Shown piece by piece: positions 1-29,500 of a DNA stretch of 64,000 nt. Positions within the stretch are counted from its first letter, which is position 1; each line of letters opens with the position of its first letter. Origin of the DNA: Stramonita haemastoma (taxonomy: Eukaryota > Mollusca > Gastropoda > Neogastropoda > Muricidae); NCBI GenBank assembly GCA_030674155.1, contig CM060316.1, positions 72,740,631 through 72,804,630 of the forward strand. The letters are read 5' to 3'. The notes beneath the pieces are model-generated. The model ran no database searches and was not told where the DNA came from. It saw only the letters and a list, made by a program, of their open reading frames with translations. Made by a program: the position numbers and the translations under genes.

Positions 1-332
1 AAAAAACAACAAGACTAATATAGGATTTCACTTCTTTTCTCATCTAGATCTAGATTGCTCTCCAACTCTGAAAGTGGGCATACAATATTGACTTGACCCT
101 CTCTTTCTCTGTCTCTGTCTCTGTCTCTCTCCCCTCCCCCCCCCCCTCTCTCTCTCTTAAGGGGGTGGGGGGCAAGACTTTGATATTAGCTTTCGCCTTT
201 TTTTTTTTTTATCTAGATCTAGCTCTAGCTCTCTCCAACAAGGCTTTGATATTGGCTTTCACCTCTTTTTTTCATCTAGATCTAGATCTAGCTCTCTCTC
301 CAACTCGGAATGTGGAAATTTATAACAATACG

Positions 333-359
333 ACTTTGAACTCTCTCTCTCTCTCTCTC

Positions 360-421
<62 letters not shown>

Positions 422-440
422 ACACACACACACACACATA

Positions 441-502
<62 letters not shown>

Positions 503-560
503 TCCCTCTCTGTGTCTCTCTATCGCTGTCTCTGTCTCTCATTTTCTTCACCTCTCCCTG

Positions 561-618
<58 letters not shown>

Positions 619-1005
619 CACACACACACACACACACCTGCCCCCCCCCCCCTCTCTCTGTCTATGTGTATCTGTTCTTTCTTTCTCTTTCTTCCTGTAT
701 CTGCATTAGTGCACATTTGTCTAGAAATGTACTCATTTTTGCTTTGTGATTACTTGGGTATAGAACCTCCTTTGGATTGAACTTTGAAGAAATGACAGAA
801 AAAGTCGTACTTGGAGAGCTTATTTTAGAGCAGAAATTGCTTAGTATCAAGAACTGAAATTAGTTCAAGGAGAGGCCATTAAACAGGCTAGCATTGTTGA
901 AAAACCTTCAGCTTCAGGGGGCGTTGCCCCCTGACCCCAAGGGCAATGCCCCCTGGACCCCCCCCACTTTTCAGAGTTTTTGGACTCTGTCAATTCCCAC
1001 CCCTG
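333..1005. repeat. Repeat copy R1a with long CT/CA microsatellites and GGGGGC palindromes
   Basis: (CT)n at about 340-420, (CA)n at 420-500 and 570-640, then 690-1005 matching the copy at 13880-14218, with the same terminal CTGTCAATTCCCACCCCTG. Long frames in this stretch (93-749 and others) are translated microsatellite, not genes. Confidence 0.75.
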
Positions 1006-1020
1006 AATTAGGTATATCAC

Positions 1021-1023
<3 letters not shown>

Positions 1024-1101
<78 letters not shown>

Positions 1102-1110
1102 ACAATACAT

Positions 1111-1188
<78 letters not shown>
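1024..1188. repeat. (CA)n microsatellite
   Basis: Two long CA tracts separated by TCACACACAATACATGCA. Confidence 0.95.
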
Positions 1189-1214
1189 TGACACACACAG
1201 ACACGAGGGTTTTT

Positions 1215-1375
1215 TTTTCTCCTGGAGTTAAAAACAGTGCTGACTCCACTTCCTCAAAAGTCCTTTGGATGAGACTAGTCTCACTCTCAGTCTGTAATAA
1301 TAGTGTAAACTAAGGTCTCTTGTGCAAATGGATACAGATCATCTTGGGTGCATGGATAAGAAAGTATTGTATTAA
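1215..1375 (+). repeat. SINE family A, body fragment
   Basis: CAGTGCTGACTCCACTTCCT, AAGTCCTTTGGATGAGACTA and CATCTTGGGTGCATGG; no head. Confidence 0.65.
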
Positions 1376-1389
1376 TTTAAAAAAAAACA

Positions 1390-1575
1390 AATATGCAGCT
1401 ACCGTCCTTCGCCTTCACCTTCACCTCACTTACCCCATAGTCTTGTTGATCATGGGGGCACCACTGAAGATTTTGTAACCAGCTTCTGCCACTCTCCGCG
1501 GTCCTCTGCTTTTGTTAGCAGATCGTTTCTCTCAAGGCCAGTCCATTCTTTGATGTTGCTGCACCCTTAATTAAT
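1390..1575 (-). repeat. LINE 3' fragment related to 49340-49830
   Basis: Contains ATGGGGGCACCACTGAAGAT and CAAGGCCAGTCCATTCTTTG, which align with CGTGGGGGCACCCCTGAAGA and CTAGGCCTGTCCATTCGCTG at 49378-49480. Too diverged to code. Confidence 0.6.
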
Positions 1576-2417
1576 GGTGGGCTAAAGCTGTTGCATTATG
1601 ATTATATTATGATTTGAATTATACATACATGTGTATAAATTTTCACAAATTTCACCATTGGCGTATCTCATTCTCAGTCTTACTCTTAGACTTTGAGAGC
1701 TGTAGCAGAGGATTGAAAAAAAGAGAACTTATATATAATATAATAAAGTTGAGTGAGAGAGTGGGTAAGTCTTGTCTACATTTAGTGTGAGAACGGATTG
1801 GTACAGTCTACCAGCATTTATAAAGAATTAGGGAAAAAATGGCGAAATTTTAATGATTTTAAATAGAAAAAGCATTTCTTCCAGTGCCACCCCATCCCTT
1901 TACTGCAGCCATGTCATCAAAAGTGATAATATCTCAGTTTTAGTCATTTACTCAAAGTACATTTTTAATCTTTTCTAATTTATAAAATATTGACCACCCC
2001 CCAAAAAACAACAACAACAAAAACAAACCCCAAAACCCCAAAAACCTACTTCAATTTTTTCTTTAATAATTGATTGACATTTTTTTGTATAATAATAATA
2101 TTCCTTGTAGCTGAGCCCGTTGGCATTGGGGCTCATTTGTCTAACTCTAAGAATGTGCTGACACGTCTTTCTGAAGTTTTTCCATTTTCACTTCCAGGAA
2201 ATTGCCTATCTCTTCTGCAGTCTAGTATAAATTTATATATATAAATATATATATATATATTGACCTAGGCCCAAAGTTGTGTCAGTTATTGATGTCAGCT
2301 CATTGCCAAGGCCTACACTAAAATGTTGTGATGTTGTAAAATGTTGTGTTGAGATTGCCTTCAGCCATGACAAGCTTTTAACAGAACAACCTGCACTCTC
2401 CTTCAAAGGAGAATAAA

Positions 2418-2600
2418 TCCTCTGAAGTCAGAGTATGGCTGCCTATATGGCGAGGTACTTGAAATAGTCATTTACGCAAACTTCTCATTCAGTGTGCAAT
2501 TTCAATCTCACAGTGATTTCCAGGTGGGATTAGTGAATCAGAGTGCACATTCTGGGTGACCCCCTAGAGTGTTAAGCTGGGGAAGAACAACAACAACAAC
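2418..2600 (+). repeat. Short interspersed element with (AAC)n tail, second copy
   Basis: Nearly identical to 43613-43796 over its length (TATGGCTGCCTATATGGCGAG, GAATCAGAGTGCACATTCTGG, tail of AAC repeats). It lies just upstream of the first SAR1 coding exon. Confidence 0.8.
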
Positions 2601-2680
2601 ATAATGTTAATATTATGATTTTTAAAACTAATCAAATCTGCTACATCAAGATAAATGTTTTTCTGTTTCAGCTGGACACA

Positions 2681-18270
<15,590 letters not shown>

Positions 18271-19974
18271 GGCAGGCAGCCCCTGCATCTCTATACTTCT
18301 GTGAAGACAGACTGAATAGTGAATGGACATGTGTACAGACTCTGTGAAGACTGAGTGTCTGAAGAAGTGTGAGACTGCAGCTGCTGACGCCAGCAATCTA
18401 AGCAGCTAGGAGTGAGTGTACCAGTGTGTTTGTGACCACTTTTGGATTGTATGGGTTCTAAGTTTTCCCCTCATCTTTTTTTTGTTGTTGTTGCTCCTGC
18501 CCATTTGAAAGTGACTGCTTTCTTCAAATTAGAAATTTGCCATGCAGCATGATTTTAATGAGGCATAAACAGGTTTGTGGAGGATACAAGCGACACAAAA
18601 CTGAATTGTACAGATAGATACAAGATATAGATTGGCATAGAAGGGGGTTCCTGTTTGCTGTGGAATGCTCCGTGTGTGAGGATGGTCCTGCACATACAGT
18701 TAGCTTCAGCAAGTTATCCTTTATTTAGCAAAATGATATTCTAAGGCTCCCTTCCTTCATTTTCGCAATTGATTAGCAATGATATTTGACTTTAGATGTA
18801 TTTATTGATATTCTTGTCCATGGTTTTTTTGTTTTGGTTTTTTTTTTGGTTTATAAGACAACTTGTGTCATGAAATAAAAGATATTAAGATTTTGCAGAG
18901 TTTTTATTGTTTTTGTTATTGTTTTAGCCTACAGTTACAGTTGGGTGTGCTAATTCTGCAAACAGCCTACAACCAGTCTTCTGAATTAGCTGCAAACCTA
19001 CCTGTCTATCTGCTGGGTTGCATTGGTAAGAGAATAATGAAATAGTAGATCAGCCATGCGTCAGTAGATTTTGTTTAGTGTCAGGTTTTTCAGCTCATTG
19101 ACATTTCATAATTATTATCTGATATATCTTTGGTTACATTGATGGATAAAGCATCTGCTATCACAATTTTTTTTTTGAAGTGTAGGCCTACTCCAGACCT
19201 TAAAATGAAATTACTGTTGATGGATTATAAAACTCTGTTACACATACATCATTTTTAGGTGGGTTTGGAGTATTGCTGTGCTATTGCAACAGTAGAAGAA
19301 TACAAGTAAAGGACAAAGTGCAATTGCAGTTTTAAGAGCACTTATCTTTAATCACAAAAGCTTTGTTGAAATTATAAAAGTGAACAAAATGACAAGCATA
19401 TAATAAGTGAAGCGTCAAATGAACTGGCCCCATGTAAAAAAAACAAACCCAACAACCCAACCAAATGCAAATAAATCTATGCATGAACTGTTCACAAATC
19501 ATCTGTACAGCTGACGTGACCTCTCTGCTCACCTGTGTTACTAAACAAAACTACATTACTTATTTCATTGGTGAATTGCAGCCTTACATGTTCACCTACG
19601 TGAAGAATCAAAGCAGAAAAAAAAAAATCTTTAACAATGAAGTATTCTGTGCTTTTCTGAGTACTCAGACCCCCCCCCCCCCAAAAAAAACAAAAAAACC
19701 AACCAAACAAAAAAACAACCCCAGTGCAACATCATAACAGTTTTCATAAAAACAAACAAAAAATCAACCTCATACATTTTCTTTCTTTGGAAATTGATGC
19801 CGTTTTTAGTCTGACAGATGCTTCCACCAGTTCTGTCATTCCGACTTGCAGCCAGTGCTTGGTATGAGTGGACTGCTGAAAAATCATTGTACCCAACACT
19901 TGAGCTGTAAGGCCCCCCCCCCCCCCCCCAAGTTGGATGACTACAACAGGTGCTTACCAAATAGTGCCTTAGGG

Positions 19975-20790
19975 GACAGGAAAGGCAAGAGGTTAGAGCA
20001 TTGAGCTCATGGTCTGACTGCCTGGGATCGAGCCACCAAGGAGGGGCACGTTTTAGGGAATTTTACCCTGGAGTTAACCTCGGTACAGACTCCACCCCTG
20101 AGAGGGATGATGGCAGGACGGTTAAGACATTCACCTGCCTAACAAGTAAACTGTGAGGTTCTGGGTTCAATTCCCAGCCTTGCCCTTTCTTCTCAGTTTG
20201 ACGAGCAAATCGAACTGAATGTCAAAGTCCTTTGGATGAGACTTTAAACTGAGGCCTCGTGTGCGAATGCATGCAGAACATCTTGTACATGGGTTAAAAA
20301 CCTTTCCCGCCTTTCGGAAGAGCTGGCCATTTTATGCTGGAAGGAACAGATGACAAAATAAAAAAACAACCCTAAACGGCATGTGCACATGTGTGTCTAG
20401 ACACTATACCCAAAGTCAGAATATGGCTACTAGAGGGAGGGAAAAACTAGTTGCATACAGGATAATCTCGCCATTGGTAAACCTTGGAGCTCTAGCAGAG
20501 GAATGACTCCCCCACCCCCCAAACCACTTTTCAAAAAGTCCTGAGGATGAGACTATACACCAAGGCCCCATGTGCGAACACATGCCAAAACATCTTGCGC
20601 ACACGTTCAAAACCTGGTCCACCCTTTCAGAAGAGAGGGCCATGATGTGCCGGTAGAAATGGAATAAATTAAAAAAAATTTTTAAAAAAGATGCATGCAC
20701 ACACGAGTGCTTTATTGGTAATTAAAACAGTTGCATATGCAAAATCTCACCATTAGTGAATATTGGAAGTCCAGCTGAGGAATAAAAAAA
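19975..20790 (+). repeat. Cluster of SINE family A and related pieces
   Basis: At least three partial copies in a row: a head at 19977 (ACAGGAAAGGCAAGAGGTTAG), a second tRNA-like head at 20107-20185 (GGACGGTTAAGACATTCACC, GGTTCTGGGTTCAATTCC) with a body to about 20350, and another body at 20520-20660. Suggests insertion of SINEs into SINEs. Confidence 0.65.
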
Positions 20791-21480
20791 AAAAAATGCC
20801 TCTGAGGAAAAAAAAAATATACACACACTCACACCCGCACACAAAATGAACCCATTTTTTCTGCTTGTTGAACAGTTTAGTTTGTGAGGACAAATTCAGT
20901 ATCCTACAGCAATAGAAGAAATAATTGGTGAATCAAAGTGAAGCTTCAAAATGCAATAAAAATAAGCTTTACAGTATTCAAATCTATTCTGTAACACTGT
21001 CCCTATGTTAAAATTTTACCAAGCTTTTTTACAAAGTTATTTACAGGGATATTTCCTTTCAGTTTGTTCAGTTTACAAAATGTGCAAGACCTATTAAGAC
21101 AATTACAGCATTTGATGATTCCCCCTCAAAAAAAAGAAAACAAAACAAACACCCAGTTATCTTTCTGGCCCTGATCAAGAGAAGCGTATTAAGAAAACCC
21201 AAACTAAAGAGTCATTACGCAACAAAAACATTATCTGCACAATATATTGCAAGAAGTCAAACATACCAAGGTGACCATAGTATTGGATAATTATTAATAC
21301 ATGATACCTCATGGGCTTAACAAAAACATGAAAAAAAAACCCATCTTGTGAGAAGACCCTCTTGTGAGAAGGCCTCTATATTACAATTTTTGTCCATACA
21401 GCAATAATTTCACTCATTGGAAAAATTACATCTTGTGAGAAGACTATCTTGCAAGAAGACTTCTAGATTACATTATATAT

Positions 21481-21523
<43 letters not shown>

Positions 21524-24500
21524 TGTCAGGGATTCCATCTCTCTCTCACTTTCACCCACACCAATTCAGAAATTATTGTTTAAAAAGTATATATATATAT
21601 ATATATATATTACATATACATGCACACACATGCACGTCATTGACAAAGTATTACAGGAGGCATAGAATAAGCTATTTTGATTTGAGTAAGTTTCACATTT
21701 CAAGACTTTGCAAACAAAGTACTTTTCAGAGGATCACATACTTTTTGTCTGAAGGTGTTGATGCATGGTCAACACACAGTCCTGTGTGATGCTGCTGTAG
21801 CCAACACAAAATGTCTGGTAAATCTGGGAAGTCCCCAAAGCTTGAAGTAAGATCTCAGTTGGCTTTCAAGTGACATCACATTTACAGAGCAAAAATAAAG
21901 CACCACTGTGAAACGAAACTCCAGGCATATGATAATAATAATTATGGTATTTATACAGCACTGAATCTTGTAAAGCAAACAAATCGAAGCATTCAAGCAG
22001 TCCATCCAAACTTCAATCATTTTGTTATCTTGGAATGTATCTCATAGCAGCATTGTAAACATACAGAGTGCAACAAAAACACCAGCGATGGCATCCTTTG
22101 GACAGTGCTGCTTCAGTGGAAGAACATGGACTCTTTAAAAGATATTTGAACATTGAAAAAGGAAAGCTTTTACTGAATAAAACAGTTTAATATCAATTAA
22201 ATGATTGTTTGCTAACCGTCTGACCTAAATATATCTTAAACTGATCATTTCAACAGCACCATACTTTTGTCAACTAAGTTTCCATGAAGACTATTTGACT
22301 TAAAACTACCTTGCTCGCAAATACATGCATTATATACATGTGTGCACAGAGTATGCGCACACACACACACACACACAAAGCACAGTCTGTGAGGGAGAGA
22401 GAAATGAATTCAACACACAGATGGCATAGCCATACACATGTAAGACACATGTGCTCACACACACTAAACAAAACTCAAGACTGAAAGTGAACTTTGAATG
22501 TAAATTCTGTGTATTTGCTCATGCATAGACATTTACACAAATACAGCTACATTGTCACTGCCACCTTTAAAAAAAATGCAAGCACACACTAATCATTCAT
22601 TGGTAAAAGGGGTAGGTAGATTTGCTCATGCACTGTATAGCCACATACCCATCATTCCCCCTTCCTCCTCGAACACACTACAGATAGGTTGATGAATGTA
22701 AATTGATAATCCAGTGTACGAAGTATGCATAGATATACTACTTGCACTGGAGAGTCGGATCTCTTCTCAAATATTTTTTTTTACAAAGATTAAAGCACAT
22801 GTATTCTATATTAAAACTGATTACCTTACTACATCTCAATGATGCACCATAGTTTACACACAACTTGAATGTCACATTAAAAAAAAAAAAAAAAAATCTG
22901 GCAATACATTCGGATTCTACTATATTCCTGAAATTTTTCCACAAGAAAACACAAGACTAGATACCTTTATTTACAATAAAACTTAAGTCTGCAATTTAAC
23001 TGTTTTCAGTAAAACTAAGAAATTCTCCAGATCAAGTAATTTCTCTGCAGAGCAGAAACGGGTTATGTCAGAAAAACTGAAATTTTTGGTTTGTTTTTTA
23101 AACCTAAGTAGAGTGTTGTAAAATTTGGTGTGCTCAAGTAATCATCAAAACTTGTTTCAAATAAAAATCAAACAAAATGTATAGGTCTATTTGAAAAACA
23201 AGTGCACAACCATCACTTTATGCACCTCCCCCCCCCCCCATTTCCCAAATCCCACTTCCACCTCGAGTGTTCACCCCACAAGATGTACTAAAACTTGCAG
23301 CAGCAATACAGTAGGCCTACACACTTTCAGGCAGCCAAGGGACACGGTCACTTTCATCCTCAATATTACCGTCATCTTTATCCTCGTCAGAATCAAGCTT
23401 CCATCCACAAGGTTGCTGTCGTCCTCCATTAACAGTCTTTCATACACCTTCTAAGTGAAAAGTTTCTCTTGTTTGTGATCGTTTCTCAAGTCGACATGTA
23501 CACAAAGCAAAATGATTGTCTTATACTTCTTGATATACCAGGAAGTTTACATGACAAACCAGTTTTCAGTTCAGTGAAATCAATGATGTTTGAAGCACTA
23601 GTTCCTTCTTTTGTGACCGGTCTCTTTGAACTCACAGTTTTATCACAGGGTCTGTCATGGAGGAAAAATGTTAACAAAATATGATTTTTTAAAAATCTTG
23701 GCTATTGTATGCAAATGTATGGATGGCAACATAAATTTACAAGCAATCTGTGGCCTGGAGAGGAGTGACCTCTGCAAGTTAATCAAGACACACTGCCTGA
23801 AAACTTCAGTGCAGCGCTCCAGTAACTCCTTACCCAGTTATAGCAGGATTAATGGAGTCAAGTTATAGCACCACTTTAAACAAATTTGTGTGTGTGTGTG
23901 TGTTTTTTTTCCCAAAGCATAGTTATGGCTGAGAAATCATTTACTGGTACTTTAATTGATGTCTGCGCCAGCTTGGCTATTGCTACCAAATCCAGTATAT
24001 CATCACAAAGTACCAGCCAGAATGTTTGAATACAAAAGAGGTGCCATCCTCATTCTTGGGGATTCAGTAGACCTGTCTGTATAGAACATTACTTAAATTA
24101 CTTTATGACACAATACTGCTCGAATTGTTTATGAGGGTAAAATTTTTTTAAAATAAAGACATTTACATTCTATCTGCAAGAATTCAGGCACTGATATAGA
24201 ATAAATAACAATTCTATTCTTACACATGTCCAAGTACAAGTAGAGATCCTTAACACTAGCAACCATGACACATGCTAATTTTAGAACATGTGTGAACACA
24301 CACACACATACACACATGCATACATGTGTAGCCTTCATATGTATATACACACAGTCTCATACACATGATGAAGTCAGACAGACAGACACAAACACACAAA
24401 TGCAAAAATCAAATTCAAATTGACAGCAAAATATATATCATAGACAACTCGTTAAAATACACAAATGTCATGCCACAGACACACCACACACACACACACA

Positions 24501-24689
24501 TCAAACTGGCAGCAAAATATGCCATAAGTAGACAAATCATTAAAATACCCATAATTATGTCAAGTCAAACAAACACACACACATGCACAGATCTATTAAC
24601 TGACAGAAAAATATGCCATTAACAGAATCATTAAAAGTACCCATTTGTCAGCATGAAATCAGTATCAATCTGACAAGCAATCATTCCTC

Positions 24690-24860
24690 TAAAGTGGGAG
24701 TTTGGATGCCTGTATCAGTGTATGGCAAGGTACTTGAAAACAGTCATACACGCAAACTTCTCATCCGGTGTACTTCCCATCTCACAGTGGGATGAGAGAG
24801 TCAAGAGTGCATATTCTGGGTGACCCCCAGGGTGTTAAGCCGGGGAACTCACAACAACTA
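24690..24860 (+). repeat. Diverged copy of the (AAC)n-tailed short element
   Basis: Shares GGCAAGGTACTTGAAAACAG, CGCAAACTTCTCATCC and TTCTGGGTGACCCCCAGGG with the copies at 2418 and 43613 but carries many substitutions and a short tail, so it is an older insertion. Confidence 0.7.
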
Positions 24861-25007
24861 GTAATCATATGCTACCTATGCTTGGGTGCAATCTGAGACA
24901 TATGTCATGTATACAGTTACATACATGCCAAGCAAGCAAAACTATACTTTAATTACAGACTCTAAAAGAAAGAAAAAATCTGATAAAAAAGCATGATTAG
25001 CAGTGAT

Positions 25008-25010
<3 letters not shown>

Positions 25011-25085
<75 letters not shown>

Positions 25086-25086
25086 T
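25011..25086. repeat. (CA)n microsatellite
   Basis: Uninterrupted CA run between the two convergent genes. Confidence 0.95.
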
Positions 25087-25164
25087 ATCGTTGTTAACAG
25101 TCTGACTAGAACCATTCTAGTTTGCTCTGGTGTCTTCTTGAGTTTAGTTTTGGTACAGATCATC

Positions 25165-25510
25165 TCCCCCATGGGGATGCCAGGGGCCTGTCAGTAAGAA
25201 TAGCATCCCCACCTTCTGAAAATTCTGTGCTAGGAATTCCTTCTCATCTATCCCTCTCTTTGTTTCTGCCTTGTTCCTTTTCTCCCCCTTCTTGTCTATT
25301 TTCTGCCTTCTTGGTCCATTCTCCTGCCTTTTTCCCCAGAAAGATTTAAAAGAATAATTCTCTCCCATGCATGCCAAAGTCAGATGTGCTGGGCCTTACT
25401 CGTCAAGTGTGCTAACTGCAGTACAATGTATTTTTGCTCATATGAGAGACAACACTAGTTGCTGATTGTGCTGAGAAGAAGAATCTGGTGAATAAAGCTG
25501 ATTTTAACTA
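25165..25510 (+). repeat. Repeat family F, intergenic copy
   Basis: GGGGATGCCAGGGGCCTGTC to CAAAGTCAGATGTGCTGGGC, same order as in 15520-15810. Ends near GTGAATAAAGCTG. Frames at 25122 and 25377 are readings of this repeat. Confidence 0.75.
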
Positions 25511-26528
25511 TTTGAAACTTTCTTTTTTAAGATGAGAAAAAAAGAAGAAATAAACAGGTATTGAAGTCCCTAGGTTGATTTTTTTAATGAGTGAGATCGG
25601 TCAAATTTCAAGGACTGTGGTTGTGTCTGCATACATTTATGAGTATACTATATCCACTATAATACTCTGCATGAGACAGGGAAGATAAAATGGTGACGTA
25701 AGCACTGAACAGAAACTGACAATGAAAACCTTATCATACAATGGATGGTGGTTAATTTGCTCATATTATTTACTTTTTTCCTCTCATTTTCCATAAAAAA
25801 GTACACCTTCAGTAAAGTAATACAAAAAAATATAACAAAATATATAACACTGTTTAAAATACAAAAAATGAGAGAAAAGGTCTATAATGAGAAAAGAAAT
25901 AATACACATCTAATTACAAATGTTCTTTGTCAGCTGTTAATTTCCACTTAAAGAAATGAAAAGCAAGATGCAAACACATATCTAACACATATGACACACT
26001 CTCCCTCCTTCCTTCTCTCTCAACAAACCAGCTGTCCGAATGGTAATAAACTCCTTTGCTTTGCTTATCAATTTTACACTGGTCACCAGTTTTACATTGT
26101 AACTAAAAATATGTATTTATAACTCTTCCATCACAACAATAAGCTCCATAACAACATAAAGCATGCATCTTCTCACAAACAGTGAAGTAGCTTTAACAAA
26201 ATGATAGCCAACATCATCTCTCTGACTCTACATGTGTGACCTACTGCACTTTCATTTGAGACAATTTGATTTTAAAATGAAGCTCTTTCTTAAAAAAAAA
26301 AAAAGCATCTCCTTCTCCTCTGATTACGACATAAAACCATCACTTCCTCTTTGCTATGGAACTGATCATTCTGCTGGGAAACAATACAAAAGTTACCCCT
26401 ATTTCATGCCAATTCTGAGCCTTTGAAATTATTTTTTAAGTGATATTTTAATATAGATTAAGCATGGTATTTTTCTGGAAAAAAGAGAGACACCAGGCTT
26501 CCCTTGAGTTCTAACATTAACTAACACA

Positions 26529-29500
26529 TCAGGAAAAACTGTTCTCCAACAAAACATCAAAAATGTTTTGTCTCCTGCCTGTGGCAGTCAATGACATCAC
26601 TTCTGTTCCTCTGCTGTCACTATCTGTGGAGGCACTCTTTCTAACATGAACTGGATCAGGTTGATGTTCATGCCTGTCGTCTGCCAGATTTTCATCCTGT
26701 GATATACTCACACACTCACGCTTTGATCCTTTGACAGTGTGAATGCGTCTAGATTCCTTCCTCCGGTATGGTGCACTGTCCAAAGTAACCTTTTTCCTCA
26801 GGTTTTCAAGGTACTTTCGAGCACTCCTGGTCTGCTTCTGATTCGCTTTCCCCAAAGGATCATCAGACCTACAAGTTGAGTTGTCTTTCTCTTCTTCTAA
26901 AGATTTCACTTTGTGGACAGGTTTCAAGCTCTCAACATCATGCTGGGTTTCCATTTGCAGCCCAAGATTTTCCTCCGGTTGACTTACACTTGCACCCATC
27001 ATCATGTAATCTTGCAGAATTTCAAAAGGGCCTTTCATCTGGGCAGCCTTGTTTACATCTGAAGCCCTGTGGGTTTTCACTGGCATGCGTGCAACACATG
27101 TCTCGTCTGGTCTGTCACCCCTTGAACTGGATGAATTTACTGAAGTGTCTGACATGTATTCTGAACTCAAACCTTGCTGACTATTTAGTTGACTATTCAG
27201 AAGGAGCTGTGTTAACTGTTTCCGGAGTTCTGATTCTGCCGATTATCCTGAGTACTTGAAACCTCTTTTGGGATAGAGGAGCTATCATCCTCTAGGTTCT
27301 TACTGCCCTCAGTTAGTGTACCAGAAAGAACACTAAAGATGCCATAATCGGAGGTCAGTGTCTGTTGGACTGAATCAGTTGGTGGTTTGTTCACATCTAC
27401 CAGTTTTGATGTACCATTCAGTGCATGGAAAAGAGAATGACTCGGGTTTTGATCTGAGAGCAGGCTGCATGAATCACGTATGTCCAAATTGGTTTTGTTT
27501 GCAGATTCCTTCAAAGCAGCCTGAGAAGTTGAAGCAGTTTTTACTGACAGAATATCAAATATATTTGATCTGTGATCTTGTTTTTCACAACTGTCACCAT
27601 CTCCAAATCTGTGAATCAATTTACTTGTCTCTGTATGGTTTCCATTTTCAAGTGTGCTTTCTCCAACTTTCCTATCTTGAGTTTCCAGTGCGTCTCTCCC
27701 TGCATTTTTATCAATGTGTTGAGGCTCTTTTTTATTCTTCCCCAACCGTTTGCCCTGTCTCAATGATGATTTTCGTCTAATCCTGCACATCAGTTTCTGG
27801 ACATTTTGAAAAACTGGAATACACTGAGTCTTTCTCTCCACAACAACCGCACTGATGGGTTCTTTTGTCTTCAGATTGTTCCATGGTTCATTTTGCGATT
27901 GATTCCAGGCTTTACCTTGATTCTGTTCTGTTTCTAATGTCACACCTCTTGTCAGACTGTCATTCTTCACTGTTTCACTCCTTCTACTAATACCTTCATC
28001 TGGATTGAAATGAGTTCTTTGCTCGGTACTCATTCTCTCAGCTACATCATTCAGTTCAGATCCATTCCTTCCTTCCACACATTCCATCACTGTACTTTCT
28101 TCATTGCCCTTTGGTGAATCACCGGTTTCATTTAATTTATTTACTTTCTGCTCCTCCATTGCACACAATTGTGATTTGTCTGGCACATAATTTTGAGGAT
28201 GGGACAAATCAGGTTCCACTGAACTGTTTTGAGTCGAGTTCATGTCCACACTGTCCTCTTGCTCCTGTGGTTCATTACACTGTTTTCTGATGTAGAGACC
28301 AACTGGCAGATAATCACTCAGATCACTACCTTGTCCCCTCATCATGCCAGTCTCCTCACACTCTCCATCATTTTTACCTTCTACCGCATCTAACACTTTA
28401 ACCTCACTGTCATGGCTTTCTAAAACAACTGATGTTTTTCTGGCGATTTCTCTTTACTACTTCTTTCCTGCTCCAAATTGCATGTTGAAACACTTTCGCT
28501 CTCCTTTAATGGTACTCTGTGACATTCCGAGTGTGAACGTTGTGCTGTGTATGGTTCCCTGCAGACCAGGCCGTTGAGAGGGTCAAAAGAAAGCATATCA
28601 AAAATGTTTGGTCTCTGATCCAGTTTGGCTCCTGCTACTGTGGCACTGTCTGAAGAACCCTTGTCCATACACAGCTCTGCAGTAGCCACGTTTCCTTGAA
28701 CAGTATCCACTGGCTTTTCTTCACAGGTCTTCTTTTCATCTCTGTCTTCAGAAATGACTGAGGTGAGCACATGAACACCTTCCTCTTCACTTAATGTGTC
28801 ATTCATGGAGAGCTCAGCTTCTGATTCCTCTCTATACTTTTGCACCTCTGAGGGAGTTCCATCCTCTCTTGCTAAAGTGGCATCCATGCAGTCTGCACTT
28901 TGAAGCTGGCCTTCAGAGAAATGACTGTGTGTGGTAGTGTCAGTATCAAAGCACACTTTATCATCTCCTTCTCTTTCCTCACCCTTTGATTCTGTCAGTG
29001 AAATAAGATTCAGTTCTGCACAAGTCACGCTATCAACATCCATATTTGGCCTTATCGCTGGGCTGTCTCCATCATCAGCACACTGATCACAATCTTTGCC
29101 CACGGGAATCTGATCAGCACTCTCATCAGTCTCTTCATCAAAAATGTCCATGTCATCTGGATAATGTTGATCATGACATTTTGGTGAGGCACTGGTATTT
29201 CCACATGTCTTCCCTGAGGTTTCACAGGACTGATCCCATGAATTCTGGGTTTGAATGTACATCTGTCCTGTTTTCCCTACTGTTTCAGCACCACAGATTT
29301 CTTCACAAGAGTGATCCATGACTTCTTTAGCAACAGGCTCTTTACAAGTTGACAGCATATGGATATCATTTGGTTCTTTTAGTACGCTTTCATGATTCTG
29401 ACTGAGGAGATCATCTTTGCTTATGCTTTGTGCATCCACATCACAGCTAAAAGCATTTTTGGAGGATATTACATCAAAAATATTAGGCCTTCTGGACTCT

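Larger units (their letters stand above)
18894..26528. other. Intergenic region between two convergent genes
   Basis: Between the SAR1 polyadenylation signal and the zinc-finger stop codon. Contains SINE A pieces (19975-20790), AT repeats (21474-21520, 21594-21612), a diverged AAC element (24690-24860), a CA run and repeat F. The far end should hold the 3' UTR of the zinc-finger gene. No convincing coding exon or RNA gene seen. Confidence 0.6.

Noticed and set aside
93..1313. Long open frames 93-749, 420-716, 894-1313 and 971-1249
   Set aside because: They are translations of CT/CA microsatellites (LSLSLS, THTHTH, VCVCVC) and repeat copies, with no splice or start context.
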